Source: Baffinella frigidus
Taxonomy: Eukaryota > Cryptophyceae > Cryptomonadales > Baffinellaceae
Assembly (NCBI GenBank): GCA_026770585.1
Contig: MU646582.1
Location: forward strand, 145,894-164,904
Reading direction: 5' to 3'
Length of the DNA: 19,011 bases
This document shows, one piece after another, positions 1 through 12,600 of this stretch (its first letter is position 1; every line of letters begins with the position of its first letter). The translations under genes and the position numbers were made by a program. A model generated the notes under the pieces. That model was not told where the DNA came from and did not search any database. It saw nothing but the letters and a program-made list of their open reading frames with translations.

Positions 1-70
1 GGGTTTAGGGTTCAGGGTTTAGGGTTCAGGGTTTAGGGTTCAGGGTTTAGGGTTCAGGGCTTAGGGTTCA
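1..70 (+). repeat. TTTAGGG/TTCAGGG interstitial telomere-like array
   Basis: Alternating GGGTTTAGGG and GGGTTCAGGG at the left edge. Not a chromosome end, since a left-end telomere would read CCCTAAA on this strand. Confidence 0.85.
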
Positions 71-436
71 GGGTTTCTCAAAGAGAGTTTCTCCAAACCA
101 ATCTGGTATGGGGAGGAGAGGTGGGCCGCTGCCGAGCGAGAAAGTGACACAATTTTAAAGGATTTCAAAAACTTTCACCTGAATCCCAAGGGAAGTGGAC
201 TTTTAAAATGAAAAGGCTGAGACCGGATTTCTGGCCTCAGCTTTTAAAAACGTGCTTAGGTCGCTCGACAGCGGTCTGCAAACCAGGGCGATAGTCCCCC
301 AACTATTAACCAATCAAGAATATTTTGGTACTAACCCTATTTCGGTACCAAGAATATTTTGGTACTAGCCCTATTTTGGTACTAACCCTATCCTAACCAG
401 CTATCGCCCTGGTGCCCTTCCCCTCCATCCAGAGCT

Positions 437-451
437 CTGACTCTACCCCCT

Positions 452-499
<48 letters not shown>

Positions 500-500
500 A
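437..500. repeat. CT microsatellite just past the exon 13 donor
   Basis: (CT)n on the plus strand, about 20 nt into the intron on the coding strand as (GA)n. Confidence 0.85.
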
Positions 501-518
501 GACACACACAGACACAAC

Positions 519-623
519 TTGCCCAGTTTCGAGGGAGAGGGGTCGCACAGTGTTTCCCGAGAGGTGGAACCCGTAGTGGGCTGAGAGCTCGAGATTGCAT
601 TTGTCTCCGTACGAAATCACCAC
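519..623 (-). CDS. SET gene exon 13: VVISYGD ... AHYGF
   Basis: Acceptor CCCTGCCAG, donor GGGCAA|GTTGTG, 35 codons in phase 0. Encodes VVISYGDKCNLELSAHYGFH followed by a short LSGN stretch. The 'YG' and 'YGF' tyrosines are the terminal conserved motifs of the SET domain. The intron starts as a TG/GA microsatellite (plus-strand CT at 452-500). Two 5'-edge decoys lie upstream (841-876, 1112-1149). Further exons for the C-terminal domain are expected beyond position 1. Confidence 0.85.
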
Positions 624-3600
624 CTGGCAGGGTTCAAGGTTTAGGGTTAAGGGTTATCCCTTAAGTGGCCAGCCGGTCAAATTTGACCGCCAAGATGTCC
701 TAGGCAGGTCCTAGGGCCCTACGGTAGGGCGTATGAGCCTACTGGCCACTTAAGGGATATCTAGGTTTCAGGGGATCCTGTCACGTTCTGATCCTCGCTT
801 TCTGACCTTTATCAGACCTTGATCACTACCTTTATCAAAGCTTGAAGTTGCACATGTCCCCGTACGAAATCTCGACCTAGAGAGAGACCGTCATCACTAC
901 CAACCACCAACCCTCACAACTTGGGCAAATCGAAAAAGTCAAAAACACTAAACCCCCTTGGAGGCCGTCGGAATCCGAAGGCCTTCAAGGGAATTTTTGG
1001 AGCCATTTTTCCCGATTTGCCCAGACTGTGAGGGTTGGTGGAACACGGCCGCCCTATATGCACCCCCACCAGCGAAAGACCTTCATTACTACCAACACGG
1101 CCTGCCATCTTGAATGCTCGAGGTTACACGTGTCTCCGTACGAAAACAACGTCTGGCTCAGTCTCAGTCTACTTAGTCTCGCCAATTTGGTGAGCCCATG
1201 CTCGTTTCCTTTCCAAAGTTGGCGAAGTTGTCGCACACACGGCGAAGTTGCACCACACAGCGGACTTCCAAGGGATTTCGAATAACCCGTAAGAGATACG
1301 ACCTACGTCCCTGCGGTTGGCAATCCGTGGGGACATAGGGGGGGTTCCTACGGATAAGGTAACCGGAAATGGCTTAGATCTGAACACATTTCCCCTTCGT
1401 AGCCCGCTGTGTGGCTTGTCTCAGTACGAGCGCGCCGTCACCGGGCCCAAGGCAGTCACCTCGGACAGTTGGCTTCGGCGTCCGCGTGACCGGTCACGCG
1501 GGCGTTCGCTTGTCTCAGTACGAGCGCGCCGTCACCGGGCCCATGCTGCACATCTGTCTCACGAGAGAGAGGGAGGGAGGGAGAGAGAGAGAGAAAGGGA
1601 GGGAGAGAGAGAGAGAGATAGGGAGGGAGAGAGAGAGAGAGAGAGGGAGGGAGAGAGGGAGAGAGAGGCAACACCGCGCCAGGTCTAAGCTCTGCCCCAG
1701 ACGGGTTGTGTGCATTTTGGCGAGGCTGTTTGCACTGGTGGCCGGGGTCGACGTCTGGGCCGACAGTAGGATTTTATCTCAGAAAACGAGTTCTAAAACC
1801 CGTTTTCTTAAGTCAATTTCCCTACAAATTTGTCAACTTATGCGGAGAGTAAAGAATAAGTTGACGAATTTGTAGGGAAATTGACTTAAGAAAATGATTT
1901 TTAGAACTCGTTTTCTGAGATAAGATTAGACGGCGATGCTACGGCAAAGAGAGAGACAAGCCAGTTCATAAGTGACGGCTGGTCCGCCAGCGTTAGAGGG
2001 TTGGCCGACTATTCTCAAAGTGACCTCCTGGGGGTGTGGTACGAATCCGCCAACTTTGGAAAGGAAACGAGCACGGGTTTACCAAAGTGACGAGACCAAA
2101 TAGACTGAGACAGAGCTAGACGTCCTCTAGTGAAATCTGTCTCGATTTGAAATTCGAGCAGGCGAAAGCCACCCACCAAACCTCACAACCCGAGCAAATC
2201 GACGAATTTGAGGTCACGCATTTCCTTGGAAGCCTCCGGAATCCGGCGTCCGTGGAGTCATTTTGCTTTGAAATTGAAAATCGAAAATCTTCGATTTGCT
2301 CAGCCCGTGAGGGTTGGTGGACTCTTACCTCCCTAAAGTCTAAACTCCAAACCCTCTCGAACCTCGTCCCCGACGGAGAGATTCCGCGAGGCGTAGACCC
2401 GCACCCCTCCGTCGTTCCCCTGCGCGGCGAGCTGCGTGTCACCACTACGCGACCAATCAGAACCGAAGTCGTGTATCGATAACGTGATCACATCCGGCAG
2501 GGGGGGGTTAGGGTGTAGGGTTTAGGATTCGAGCGTGGCGAGCTGCGTGTCACCACTAGTCCGCTATACCGTGCGGGCGTGTTAAGTACCCGTAACGTGC
2601 AGAAAACAACGTTAATGCGGTGTAAAGCATCAGTAACGTGATCACGCCCGGCACGTTTAGGGATTGGGGATTAGGCTCTAGTTAAGGGATTGGGGATTAG
2701 GCTCTAGGGAGCAGGGAGGCGTTTTGAGCATTCAACAACCAACGCTTTGCCCTAGCGTCTGGGGACACGCGCCGTGTAGGAACCGCCGGAGTGACTTTAC
2801 ACAGGACTTATCCCCAGATAGAGGGAGGTGGATACTGAACCTCGCTGGCGTGCCTTTCGTTTTGCCCTCAGGACTGTTAAACTCTGGTTGTAAACAGGAT
2901 CAAAGTCAATTCCTATGAAGAATTATGTCCAAAGTTGTAAAAAATTGTTTTGTGTGACCCAACCCCGGCCATGTTTCAGGGCCGGGAGGAAATTGAAAGG
3001 CATGCTACCACCAGCCCTGAGAGTGGGAGCAAATCGTCTTTTCGAGTCCCTTGATTTGTACCAGAGGTCGTCGGAATCCGACGGCCTTCAGTACAAATCA
3101 AGGGGATTGAAAAAGGCGATTTGCTCTCACTCTGAGGGCTGGTGGTAGGGAAGTTCAGGAGGACGCACCTGGCCCACCTTTCTCGCGCTGTGGTGGTGGT
3201 TCACCTGCGACGGGGTCAACCATTAGTTACGTACTTACTTAGTCAGTCAGTCAGTCAGTCAGTTAGTTAGTTAGTGAGTGAGTCAATTAGTTAGTGAACT
3301 AATTGTTTTGTTACCTAGTCAGTTTGTTGGTTGGTGTGTTGGTTGGTTGGATGGTTGGTTGGATCCTTGGTAAGGTGATTACTTAGTTAGTTAGTTGGTC
3401 ACTTAATTAGTCAGTTAGTCAGACAGTAAGTTAGTTAGTTAGTTAGTGCCACGGGGTCCAGCAGTCCCTCAGTCGAGTTGGCCGACTATTGTCAAGTTGA
3501 CATGCTGGGTTCGCGGTACAAATCCACCAACGTTGGAGCAAAAACGAGCCTGGGCTCACGAAATCACTTCGCCCAAGCAGACTGAGACTGAGCTGAAACG

Positions 3601-6600
3601 TGCACACGCAAACCTTGCTCGGATAGCGAGGGGGCAAATGGATCGGGTATTTATTGCCTTCAGCTCCCGATGGGAGCTGAAGGCCAGTACAAACTGGACG
3701 CGACTGGTACCAAATTTTGAATTCGTACCCGCATTAAAAAGATCCGTTTGCCCCCTCGCTATCCGACCAAGGACCGGGAAACCGGGAAACCGGGGAAAGC
3801 AACCCATATCGCAGAACGGGGAAACCGGCAAACAGGGAAACGAGAAAAGCACACCATATCGGATAACAGGGAAATGGGGGAAGGGGGGAAAGCAAACCAT
3901 GTCAGCGACGGGAGCCAGGACGTGCATCTTCTCCAAAACCCCTCTCGTCACCAGTTGACTCTCCTCTGACGAGAAAGTCTATTTTTGGGAGAAAATGTCC
4001 GCCTATTCTCCTTTCGAGGTGTATTTATCGAATCACGGTCTCTATCTGGGACATGATAACCTTCTTAAAATTCATTTAACCACAGGCTCTTAGAAGGACC
4101 GTAGTCGTCCACAGGCTCTTAGAAGGACCGTAGTCGTTGGGGGAAAGAAAACCCGGGGAATGGGGGGACGCACCATGTCAGCAACGGGAGCGAGCACGTG
4201 CATCTTCGCCAAACACCCCCTCGCGACCAGCGGGCTCTCCTCGGGCACGCTGAGCCCCCAGGACCGCGAGAGGACGATCGAACACGCCCAGAGCCACTCG
4301 GGCGCCGTGGGGCGCACTGCGTAGAGCGCCGGGTTTCCCTCGACCTGGTTTCGTTGGACGTGGAGAGGTCATGCAACCAACGTTAGCGGTGTCCGGCACA
4401 CCCTGAGCGGTGTCCGACACACTCCAGGGCCATTCAGGCGCGGCCCTGGAGGGAGGAGGCACGTGGAGTAAAAGGCGCCACTCGGGCGCCGGTTTTCAGG
4501 GGGAGTTGACTTAGGTCAAATGATCTGGCTCAGAGTGCACTGCGTAGAACGGCGGGTTTTCCTCGATCTGCGGTAGGAAGGTTCAGAGCGGAGGGTTGGT
4601 TGGCGCTTCACCTTCTTAAACCCTCAACCATGAACCGTAACCCCTCGGGGGTTGGCGACTGAGGGGGAAATGGTGACAGGACGATCCAGCACGCCCAGAG
4701 CCACTCTCATCTCGGAAGATGACTGAATCAGTTCCTTTTCGATAGGAGTTGAATAGGAGAAATTAGTTAGGGCATAGTGAATTAATTTAGGCCTCCTAAT
4801 TAAATGAAAACGCCAATTAGGGAACTGATTCAACTATCTTTGGAGATGAAGTCGGCAGCTATTGGACGGACTGCCACGCCAGAGTTTTCGAAGAGGTAGA
4901 TGTTTTAAGACCGTTCTATGGAACGGTTGTTGACTTTTGAGCACCACTGACTGGAGGGAAAATTGACTTTTGGCAACCCCTTCCAAGGATCTGGCGTGGT
5001 GCGTAAAGCGCTGGGTTTGTCTCGACCTGGTTTCGTCGGACGCATAGGTCAGTTCGGGGGGGCCTTCTGCACCTACGACTTTCCACTAGACTACACAGTG
5101 GGCTTAAATATTAAAATTCTCAAAGGAAATTAACATTCTCGTGGTCCACTGTAGTCCACTCCACTCGAGAATGCTGGAGGATCCTATTTACATGTAGGGT
5201 TGTAAAAAATGTACCAGGTTAGGGTATTCCAACCTCATGACTGTGCTAATATTGCAGAGTTACATGACCAATCAACGACAGTTACTACACAAATACCCAC
5301 TTTTAAAAGTACTTCGGTTTTAAATCGGCCCCTCCAGCATTCTTCTGTGGCTGTGTGGCCCTGCGGGGTTAGGGGGACTTGTAGGCTTTGTCGAACGTCG
5401 AGGCCAAATGCCGCTCTGCGTCCGGAGGCAAAGGGGTCCGCACAATCGTAAACCGTAAATCCGTCTCGAGTCTTTCTATTATTCTTGGTGCAAATCGTGG
5501 TACACATAGTAGAAAGACTCAGGACGGGATTCACGTCCACGATTCTGTAGACCTCTTCGCCTCCGGAGGCGGGTGGGGTCCACTTAGCAGCATCTGAGGA
5601 CCTTTTGACCTCGAACTCAAGGTGAGATTCCGGTTAGGTTCCAGGAAAATGGATAAAATTCTAGTACAAATGTTTTAGATGGACTGTATCCCTGAAGCCC
5701 CCGCTCGCTGCCAAGTGGTTGGGGGGGCGCACGTAGAGGGACTTGTAGGCTTTGTCGAAGGTGGATGCCATGACGCTGCCCATCGACGCCACTGACCGCA
5801 GGAACCGACTGCGCAGGTTGAGGGTTTAGGGTTCAGAGTTTGGGGGTTAGCCCCCCACGTTTGGGTTTTGCCCCCCCACGTCTCTCCAGACACTCCCTGA
5901 CGGCTTAGCGCGGCCGCACTCTCAGGGATTTCATCTGGGGACATGTTTGATTTAAAAGAAAATGGCCTGTCATTCTCGATTATGGCCCTAATTAAATTGA
6001 CTTAGGGCCCTAATTAACCTTCGTCCAACTCCTATAAAAAAATAGGGATCCACTTTCTCCTAAATCAAACATGTCCCCGGATAAGATTAAGGATTAGGGA
6101 TTAGGGATTAGAGATTAACAACAGCGCATACAGGGGGGGGGGGGTAGGCTGTGTCAAACGTGGATGCCATGCCGCTGCCCATAGATGCCACTGACCGCTG
6201 GAATTGGCTGCGCGGGTTTGGGGTTTGGGGTTTGGGGTTTGGGGTCTAGGGTTTGGGTTTTAGCCCCCCACGTCTCTCCAGATATTCCCTCACGGCTTGG
6301 CGCAGACGCGCTCTCAGGGATTGAGGCTGGGGGATTAGGGATTAGGGATTAGCAACAGCGCCTACAAGGGGGAAGGGGTAAGCTCTGTCGAACGTGGAGG
6401 GCATGCCACTGCTCATCGATGCCACAGACCACAGGAACCGACTGCGCGAGAGTGGGTTGGGGTTAAAAGTATCTTCGTGGCCCGCAATAAATTTTATCTC
6501 AGCTTGAGATAAAATCTATTGGCTCCAAGCCCCATTTCTGAGCTTAACTCACTTTGGGGGGTTTAAAATACCTGGGTGTGTACCAGAAATCTTTTAGATG

Positions 6601-9595
6601 GGCGTGTTGCAAAATATAAGTCAGTTTATGGGTCTCCCAAGCATGGAGACACGACGCCTCAAGCAGCTGCTTATACCTGTCAGGTTATGGGTCCTCCAAC
6701 CAAGGGGAAATGACGCCCTACATCCTGCACCCTGCACCCTACACCATACGCCATACACCCTGCACCATACACCCTGCACCCTGCACCCTACACCACACAC
6801 CCTGCACCATACACCCTACACCTTACACCCTGCACCATACACCCTGCACCATACATCCTGCAGCCTGCACCCTACACCTTACACCCTGCACCCTGCACAC
6901 CGCACCCTAGCTGGATACACCTTTCGTTGGCGAAGGGCGAGTGTTGAAAGCCCTCCCTACTCTTGAGGACAGGCAGCGGCACGCTCGCTGCCGACACCAA
7001 GCGTTCGTGTACCACGAAATGGACGTTAACTAGATTTACGGGCTACGGGGGTGGTATATGAAAGACCAGGAAATCTGTTAACCTTTCGTTGGCGAACCAC
7101 TCGAGAATGCTAGAGGGGCCTATTTATATGTGGGGTTGTAGATATTTGTACCAGGATAAGGTATTCAAACTTCGTGACTGGCCAATATATGGCTAGTAAC
7201 GTGACCAATCAACGAAAGTTACTACACAAATGCCCACTTTTTAAAGCACCCTGATTTTAAATAGGCCCCTGTAGCGTTCTCGTGTGGAAGGGTGAATGTT
7301 TGAGACCCTCCCTGCTCTGGAGGACAGGCAGCGGCACGTACGGATTCGCGACTTAGGGATTTGCTACCGTAGGGTCCTACAGACCAAAAAAATACGCCCT
7401 GAGACCCGGATTTGAGCCGCTTCCCACTCGAGGCTAGAAATGTAACCATTTTAAAACTGGGATTCTTTTACAAGTGAAGGGGAAAAAAGAGATGTGTAGT
7501 AATTTTCACACAAATAGGGGCGTTTGGTCACGTTGCTGGGGGAATTTCCCCAGCAACGTGACCAAACCTGCCCGTGATTGGTACTAAATTTGACAACCCC
7601 ACATTTAAGATGGTCCCATTTCTAGCTTCGAGTGGTCGGGATGCTGGTGGACACCTTTTTAAAAAATGGTAAAAGTTGATGTTTTTGTACCAGAACCGTT
7701 AACTTTTTGCCATTCTTCATTATTTCGAATTCTCTGCACACCACTCTATACCTGTCGTTGGCGAATGGCGAGTGCTTGGGACCCTCCCTGCTCTTGAACA
7801 CAGGCAGCGCCACGCAGGAATTCGCGACCTAGGGATTTGCTACCGGAGGTTCCTATAGACCGTAGGTTCCTGTAGACCAGCGGGACGTGGTGCGGTCGGC
7901 CGCCGAAATAATGAAACACTGGTAAACGTTGGTGGTTTTGTACCAGAAACTTGAACCGTTTTTCATTATTTCCGTGGCTAACTTCTCTGCACACCGCTCT
8001 ATACCTGTCGTTGGCAAATGGCGAGTGTTTGAGGCCCTCCCTGCTCTGGAGGACGGGCAGCGGCACGTGGCGCGGCAGCGCACAGAGGAACGGCCTGCGG
8101 AACGCGCCGACCATCGTCAGGAGAGAGACTTTTGTTACTACCGACACGGCCGCCATGTATGCACCCCCACCGAGGCTGCGTCTGAGCAGGACCTAGCGAG
8201 ACGTCAGGAAAGGAATGCTTCCAGAGAGAGACCTTTGCTTCCAGAGAGAGATGCTTCCAGAGAGTGTGAGACAGGCCTGCGGGATTTGTTGACACCCGTC
8301 AACAGTGAGTGCGGAATGCGCGGAACAGCCCCGCCGGCAGGCTCGTGAACGCCCGCGTGACCGGTCACGCGGACGCCGAAGCCAACTGTCCGAGGTGACT
8401 GCCTTGGCTGTGCTCGCGAGGTGTGGGGTGTGCGGATTGGGGTGTGCGGTTTTGCCCCGTGCGGCTTCGATAGAAAGAAGAGCTAGGTGCCTGGCGATCG
8501 TCAGACGTGAGAGAGACCGCATTCCGTGGAACAGCCCCGCCGGCAGGCTCGTGAACGGACGCCGAAGCCAGACGGTCGGTCGTGACTGCCTTGCGTGTTC
8601 CTATGTTGGGTTCGATCATCCGTGCGAGGTTTGTGACTTGCGCTGAGCGCGCGCTCGCCGTGATAAGACGGTGCACGATCGTCAGACGTGAGAGAGACCT
8701 TGATTACTACTGACACGGCTGGCGCGGTAACGCGCACAGGAACGGCCTGCAAAACGCGCCAACCATCTTCAGAAGAGAGACTTTTGTTACTACCGACACG
8801 GTCGCCACTACTTTAGACGTGACCGGGAGCAATCATAAGTTGACACAAGGGGAGAATGTACAGGATCCTGTACATTCTGCCAAAAGTTGACTCGAGCCTA
8901 CTGATGAGTTGACTTTTGCGATTGACCACCCTCAGGTCTAGCGTAGTGTATGCACCCCCGACAAGGCTGATAGGCCTGCGGAACGTCAGAGGTGAGAGAG
9001 ACCTTTATTGCTACCAACACGGCCGGGACGCGCTTGACAATCGTCGGGGGGGTGATGCGTCCAGAGAGAGAGAGAGACCTTTTTTACAAAGGCTCTTCCT
9101 AGCTCTGTCCCAGTTCAATTTGGGCTCGTAGATAGAGTGCCCCCCAAAAAAAATTACAGGTGAATTTCATGGGGGGGTGTCAAAATTCACCTGTGAACTT
9201 TCGGGGGGGCACTCTATCTACGAGCCCAAATTGAACTGGGACAGAGCTAGTCTTCGTACACAACGTGGAGAGTGCACAGAAACAGCTAGTCGCCCCCAGG
9301 GAGAGGTTTTCGTTACGGAAGCGTTCAGCCCTTGATGCCTTTTCGTGGAGAGTGCACAGGAACAGCCTGCGAAACACGCTAACAATCGGAAGCGTTCAGC
9401 CCTTGATGCCTTTTTCACACCCCTGAAGGCGAAACACGCTAACGATCGTCACAAGGGAGAGGGACCTGTATTACTGTTTTGATTTGATTTGATTGCTTGG
9501 CAACAGGAACAGCCCCCAGGATGCAATGCCAAACATCAGATGTATTCTCTGACAAGCGTCGGAGGTGAGAGAGACGTTTATTACTACCAACTCTC

Positions 9596-9664
<69 letters not shown>

Positions 9665-12600
9665 AGGTCTCTCTCATTGACAATGTTGACGGCCGTCATG
9701 AGCCGTGTATGGACCCCCTACCTGACTCACGAATACAACGTGAACCCTACACCCTACGGTGTACCAGCACCCTGCACCCTACACCCTACACCCTACACCC
9801 TACACCCTACACCCTACACCCGACACCCTAAACCCTCGGGCTGTGTCTGAACAAGACTTAGAGGAACGGCCTGCGGAATGCGCTCACACGCGTAGAAGGG
9901 GGATGCATTTGTCAGACGGCATCTCACAATCGTTGGTAGTGATCAAGGTCTCTCTCTCTTTGTTGAGCTTGTAGCGGAGAACGATTTTTTTTTTTGTGTA
10001 CTGGTGCACGTGCGATCCCACCACCTTCACCCCTGCGGATAGGGTTAGGGTTTAGGGACACTGAGCCATTCATGACGCGGGTGGCCCTTTCTTGGAGGGT
10101 GCTTCTCTGCACGCCTCGCGTTAGTGCTAAGCGCCACACAACGGGCTACGAAGGGGTTTTCGGGCACGACATGCCCGAGTTTCCGTTACCTCATCCGTAG
10201 GAACCCCTCTATGCCCCTACGGGTTGCCTACCGTAGGGTCCTAGATCTTATCGCTTAGGGGTTATTCACGAATCCCTTCGAAGTCCGCTGTGTGGTGTTA
10301 GTGCTAAGAGAAATGCTGTCTGGTGGATGGAAAGGCTTAATCCGGGAACAAGTATTTTTCTTTTCAAAATCTGCAAGAAAAAATGACTCACGAAGGTCAC
10401 GTCTCGAAGAATTTGTGTTTTCATGCAGATTTTAAAAAGAAAAATACTTGTTCCCGGATGAGGCTGCCTCCTCTTGAGAGAAACACGGGGCGCCGGGCCT
10501 GAGACCCTGAGACCCGAAACCCCAACCCGAAAACCGAAACCCTAATCCGAAACCCCAAACCCGAAACCTGAAACCCGAAACCCGAAACCCGAGACCCGAG
10601 ACCCGTAACCCGAGACCAGAAGCCCGAAACCCGAAACCCGAACGCCGGACCTGAAAAACGAAGATGCGTTGCGCGCTTCGTACAAGAGGAACACCTGCCC
10701 ACGAGAAGAGGGTTGATGTTAAGGGGTAGGTTCCACTCGGAAGGATACAAAGCACGTCTTGCCCGGATATCTGGGCATAACGTGACCAAAACTGCTGACT
10801 GTTGGTGTGTTTCTTTCGAAACAATCTAATAATTATAATTAACAATTAACTTGCGTTGCGCGCTTCGTACAAGAGGAACACCTGCCCACGAGAAGAGGGT
10901 TGATGTGAAGGGTTGGGGTTGAGGACGTTCCACGCCAGAGTCTTGGAAGGGGTCGCCAAAAGTCAATTCCCCCGCAAGGCAGTGGTTTTCAAAAGTCAAC
11001 ACGCACCTGCCCACAAGAAGAGAGACCATCTGTCAACGTCCGACCCTCCCGGGACACGCACGGCGTTCTGTAGCGCCCATACAGGGAGAGAGGGAGGGGG
11101 GGGAAGAGGGAGAGATAGCCCAAGAAAAGAGAGACCACCTCTCTTGTCAACGCCCGACCCTCCCGGCGGACGTTGACAGACGGTCTCTCTGTGGGCAGGC
11201 GTTCCTCTTGTACGAAGCCCGCAACGCATTCACAGGCCAACGGCCTGAAAATGGGGTAGTCAGGCATACGGCATTGCCTAGGACCTCCTACCGTAGGCCG
11301 AGGGATCCTAGGACCAAAAAGTCTCGGCCTACGGTAGGAGGTCCTAGGCAAAGCCGTAGGCATAACTAACCCATTTTCAGGCCGTTACCCTATTAGCATC
11401 GTCGTTTTTCAGGTCCGGCGCCCCGTGATTCTATGACACCAGGGCGCCCTGCCTTCTGCACCGCTTCCATGTATCCCACAGTGGCGAGGGGGTCGTATTC
11501 GACCCCCTCGGGGGTCGTATTCGAATACGACCCCCTGCTTTCAAGCAGGTCATAGGCCCCTACTGATAGGCCTGCGTAGGAGCGTATATACGCGAGGCTA
11601 CTCGCCACTTGAAGTATAGTCCAGGAAATTTGTAACAGGGGCTTGGAGATGTATGCCTACATGTAAGCATCAGACCACCAACCCTCACGATTGGACCAAA
11701 TCGTCGATTGTAGATTGCAGGTTTACCCTTGAATTACCCTTGCAGAGACCCCAGATCTTGGGACTCTGCAAGGGCAAATCGCAAGTCTAAAATCGATGAT
11801 TTGGTCCAACCGGGAGGGTTGGTGGGAGTCTGACGTGGGGTGTAGACCCCCAGGTAACCCCAGACTCTAAACCCTAAACCGTGTCGCCTCGCTCATCAAC
11901 CCCGAACCCCAACCCCTAACCCCCAAACCGTGAGGCCCCTACTAACCCGCACACCAAGAGACCCTGACCTCTTAACCCCCACACCGTGAGCGCGGCGAAC
12001 TCATCAACCCCCCCCCAATCGTACCGCCTCGCTCCTCAACCCCGAGCCCTGACCCTCAACCTAACCCCCGACCCCTGAACCCTACACCCTCAAACCGTGA
12101 GTGCGGTGAACTCATCGACGGCCTCGCTGCACGTCCGATCCCACACTCCACCCCCCCTCGAATCTTGTCGCCTCGCTCCCAAACCTTGCACCCTAACCCT
12201 TAACCTAAACCCTTAACCTAACCTAACCTGACCCCTCAACCCGCACACCGTGAGAGCAGTGAACTCCTCGACTGCCTCGCTGCACCTCGCCTCGAGCACC
12301 GCTTTCCCTGACCCCACCCCCCCCCCAAATCGTCTTGTCTCGCTCCGCATCCTTAACCCTAACCCTTAACCTAAATCCCAACCCCCGCGCACCGTGAGAG
12401 CAGTGAACTCGTCGACGGCCTCGCTGCACGTGGCCTCGAGCACCGCTTTCCCGATGCGTGGGTCGCGCACTGCCCCGTCGATGCTGATGCAGAGGTGCGG
12501 GGGCACAGCCACCTGCAAAGTCACAATCAGAGATAGCGAGCGAGAGAGAGAGAGAGCGCGCGCGAGTGAGAGGGGGGGGGGGAGAGGGAGGGAGGCAGAG

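Larger units (their letters stand above)
7675..8110. repeat. Direct tandem duplication of about 245 bp spanning the exon 8 / intron 8 border
   Basis: 7675-7870 and 7920-8110 share TTTTGTACCAGAA, TTCATTATTTC, TTCTCTGCACACC, the donor and the 3' half of exon 8. Only the right-hand unit has the complete exon. Confidence 0.75.

Noticed and set aside
1-70. Chromosome end (telomere) at the left edge, and likewise at the right edge
   Set aside because: The G-rich strand points the wrong way at both edges for a terminus, the units are degenerate, and genes run off both sides.
1317-1875. Arg-Glu repeat frames over the GA tract
   Set aside because: Translation of a dinucleotide microsatellite; every frame of such tracts is open. 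The same applies to the Ser-Leu and Arg-Glu frames at 388-600, 9439-9699 and 12223-13409.
3446-3958. 170-codon plus-strand frame and its opposite-strand partner
   Set aside because: Both cross a MITE remnant, a foldback and a GGGAAAC minisatellite; the only coding trace is the exon 10 decoy on the minus strand.
6598-6966. Thr-Leu-His-Pro-Tyr repeat frames
   Set aside because: Product of CCCTGCA/CCCTACA satellite, as at 9565-9974 and 13524-13745; no coding signature outside the repeat.
7530-7568. Intrinsic transcription terminator hairpins (also 8850-8890, 14792-14929)
   Set aside because: The host is eukaryotic, no T-tract follows, and similar hairpins are parts of foldback elements.
8193-8676. 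Overlapping frames of 100-139 codons on both strands around 7929-8676
   Set aside because: They are shadows of tandem copies of the exon 8 acceptor region and the repeated GAGAGAGACCTTT...ACTACC motif; no protein family recognised.
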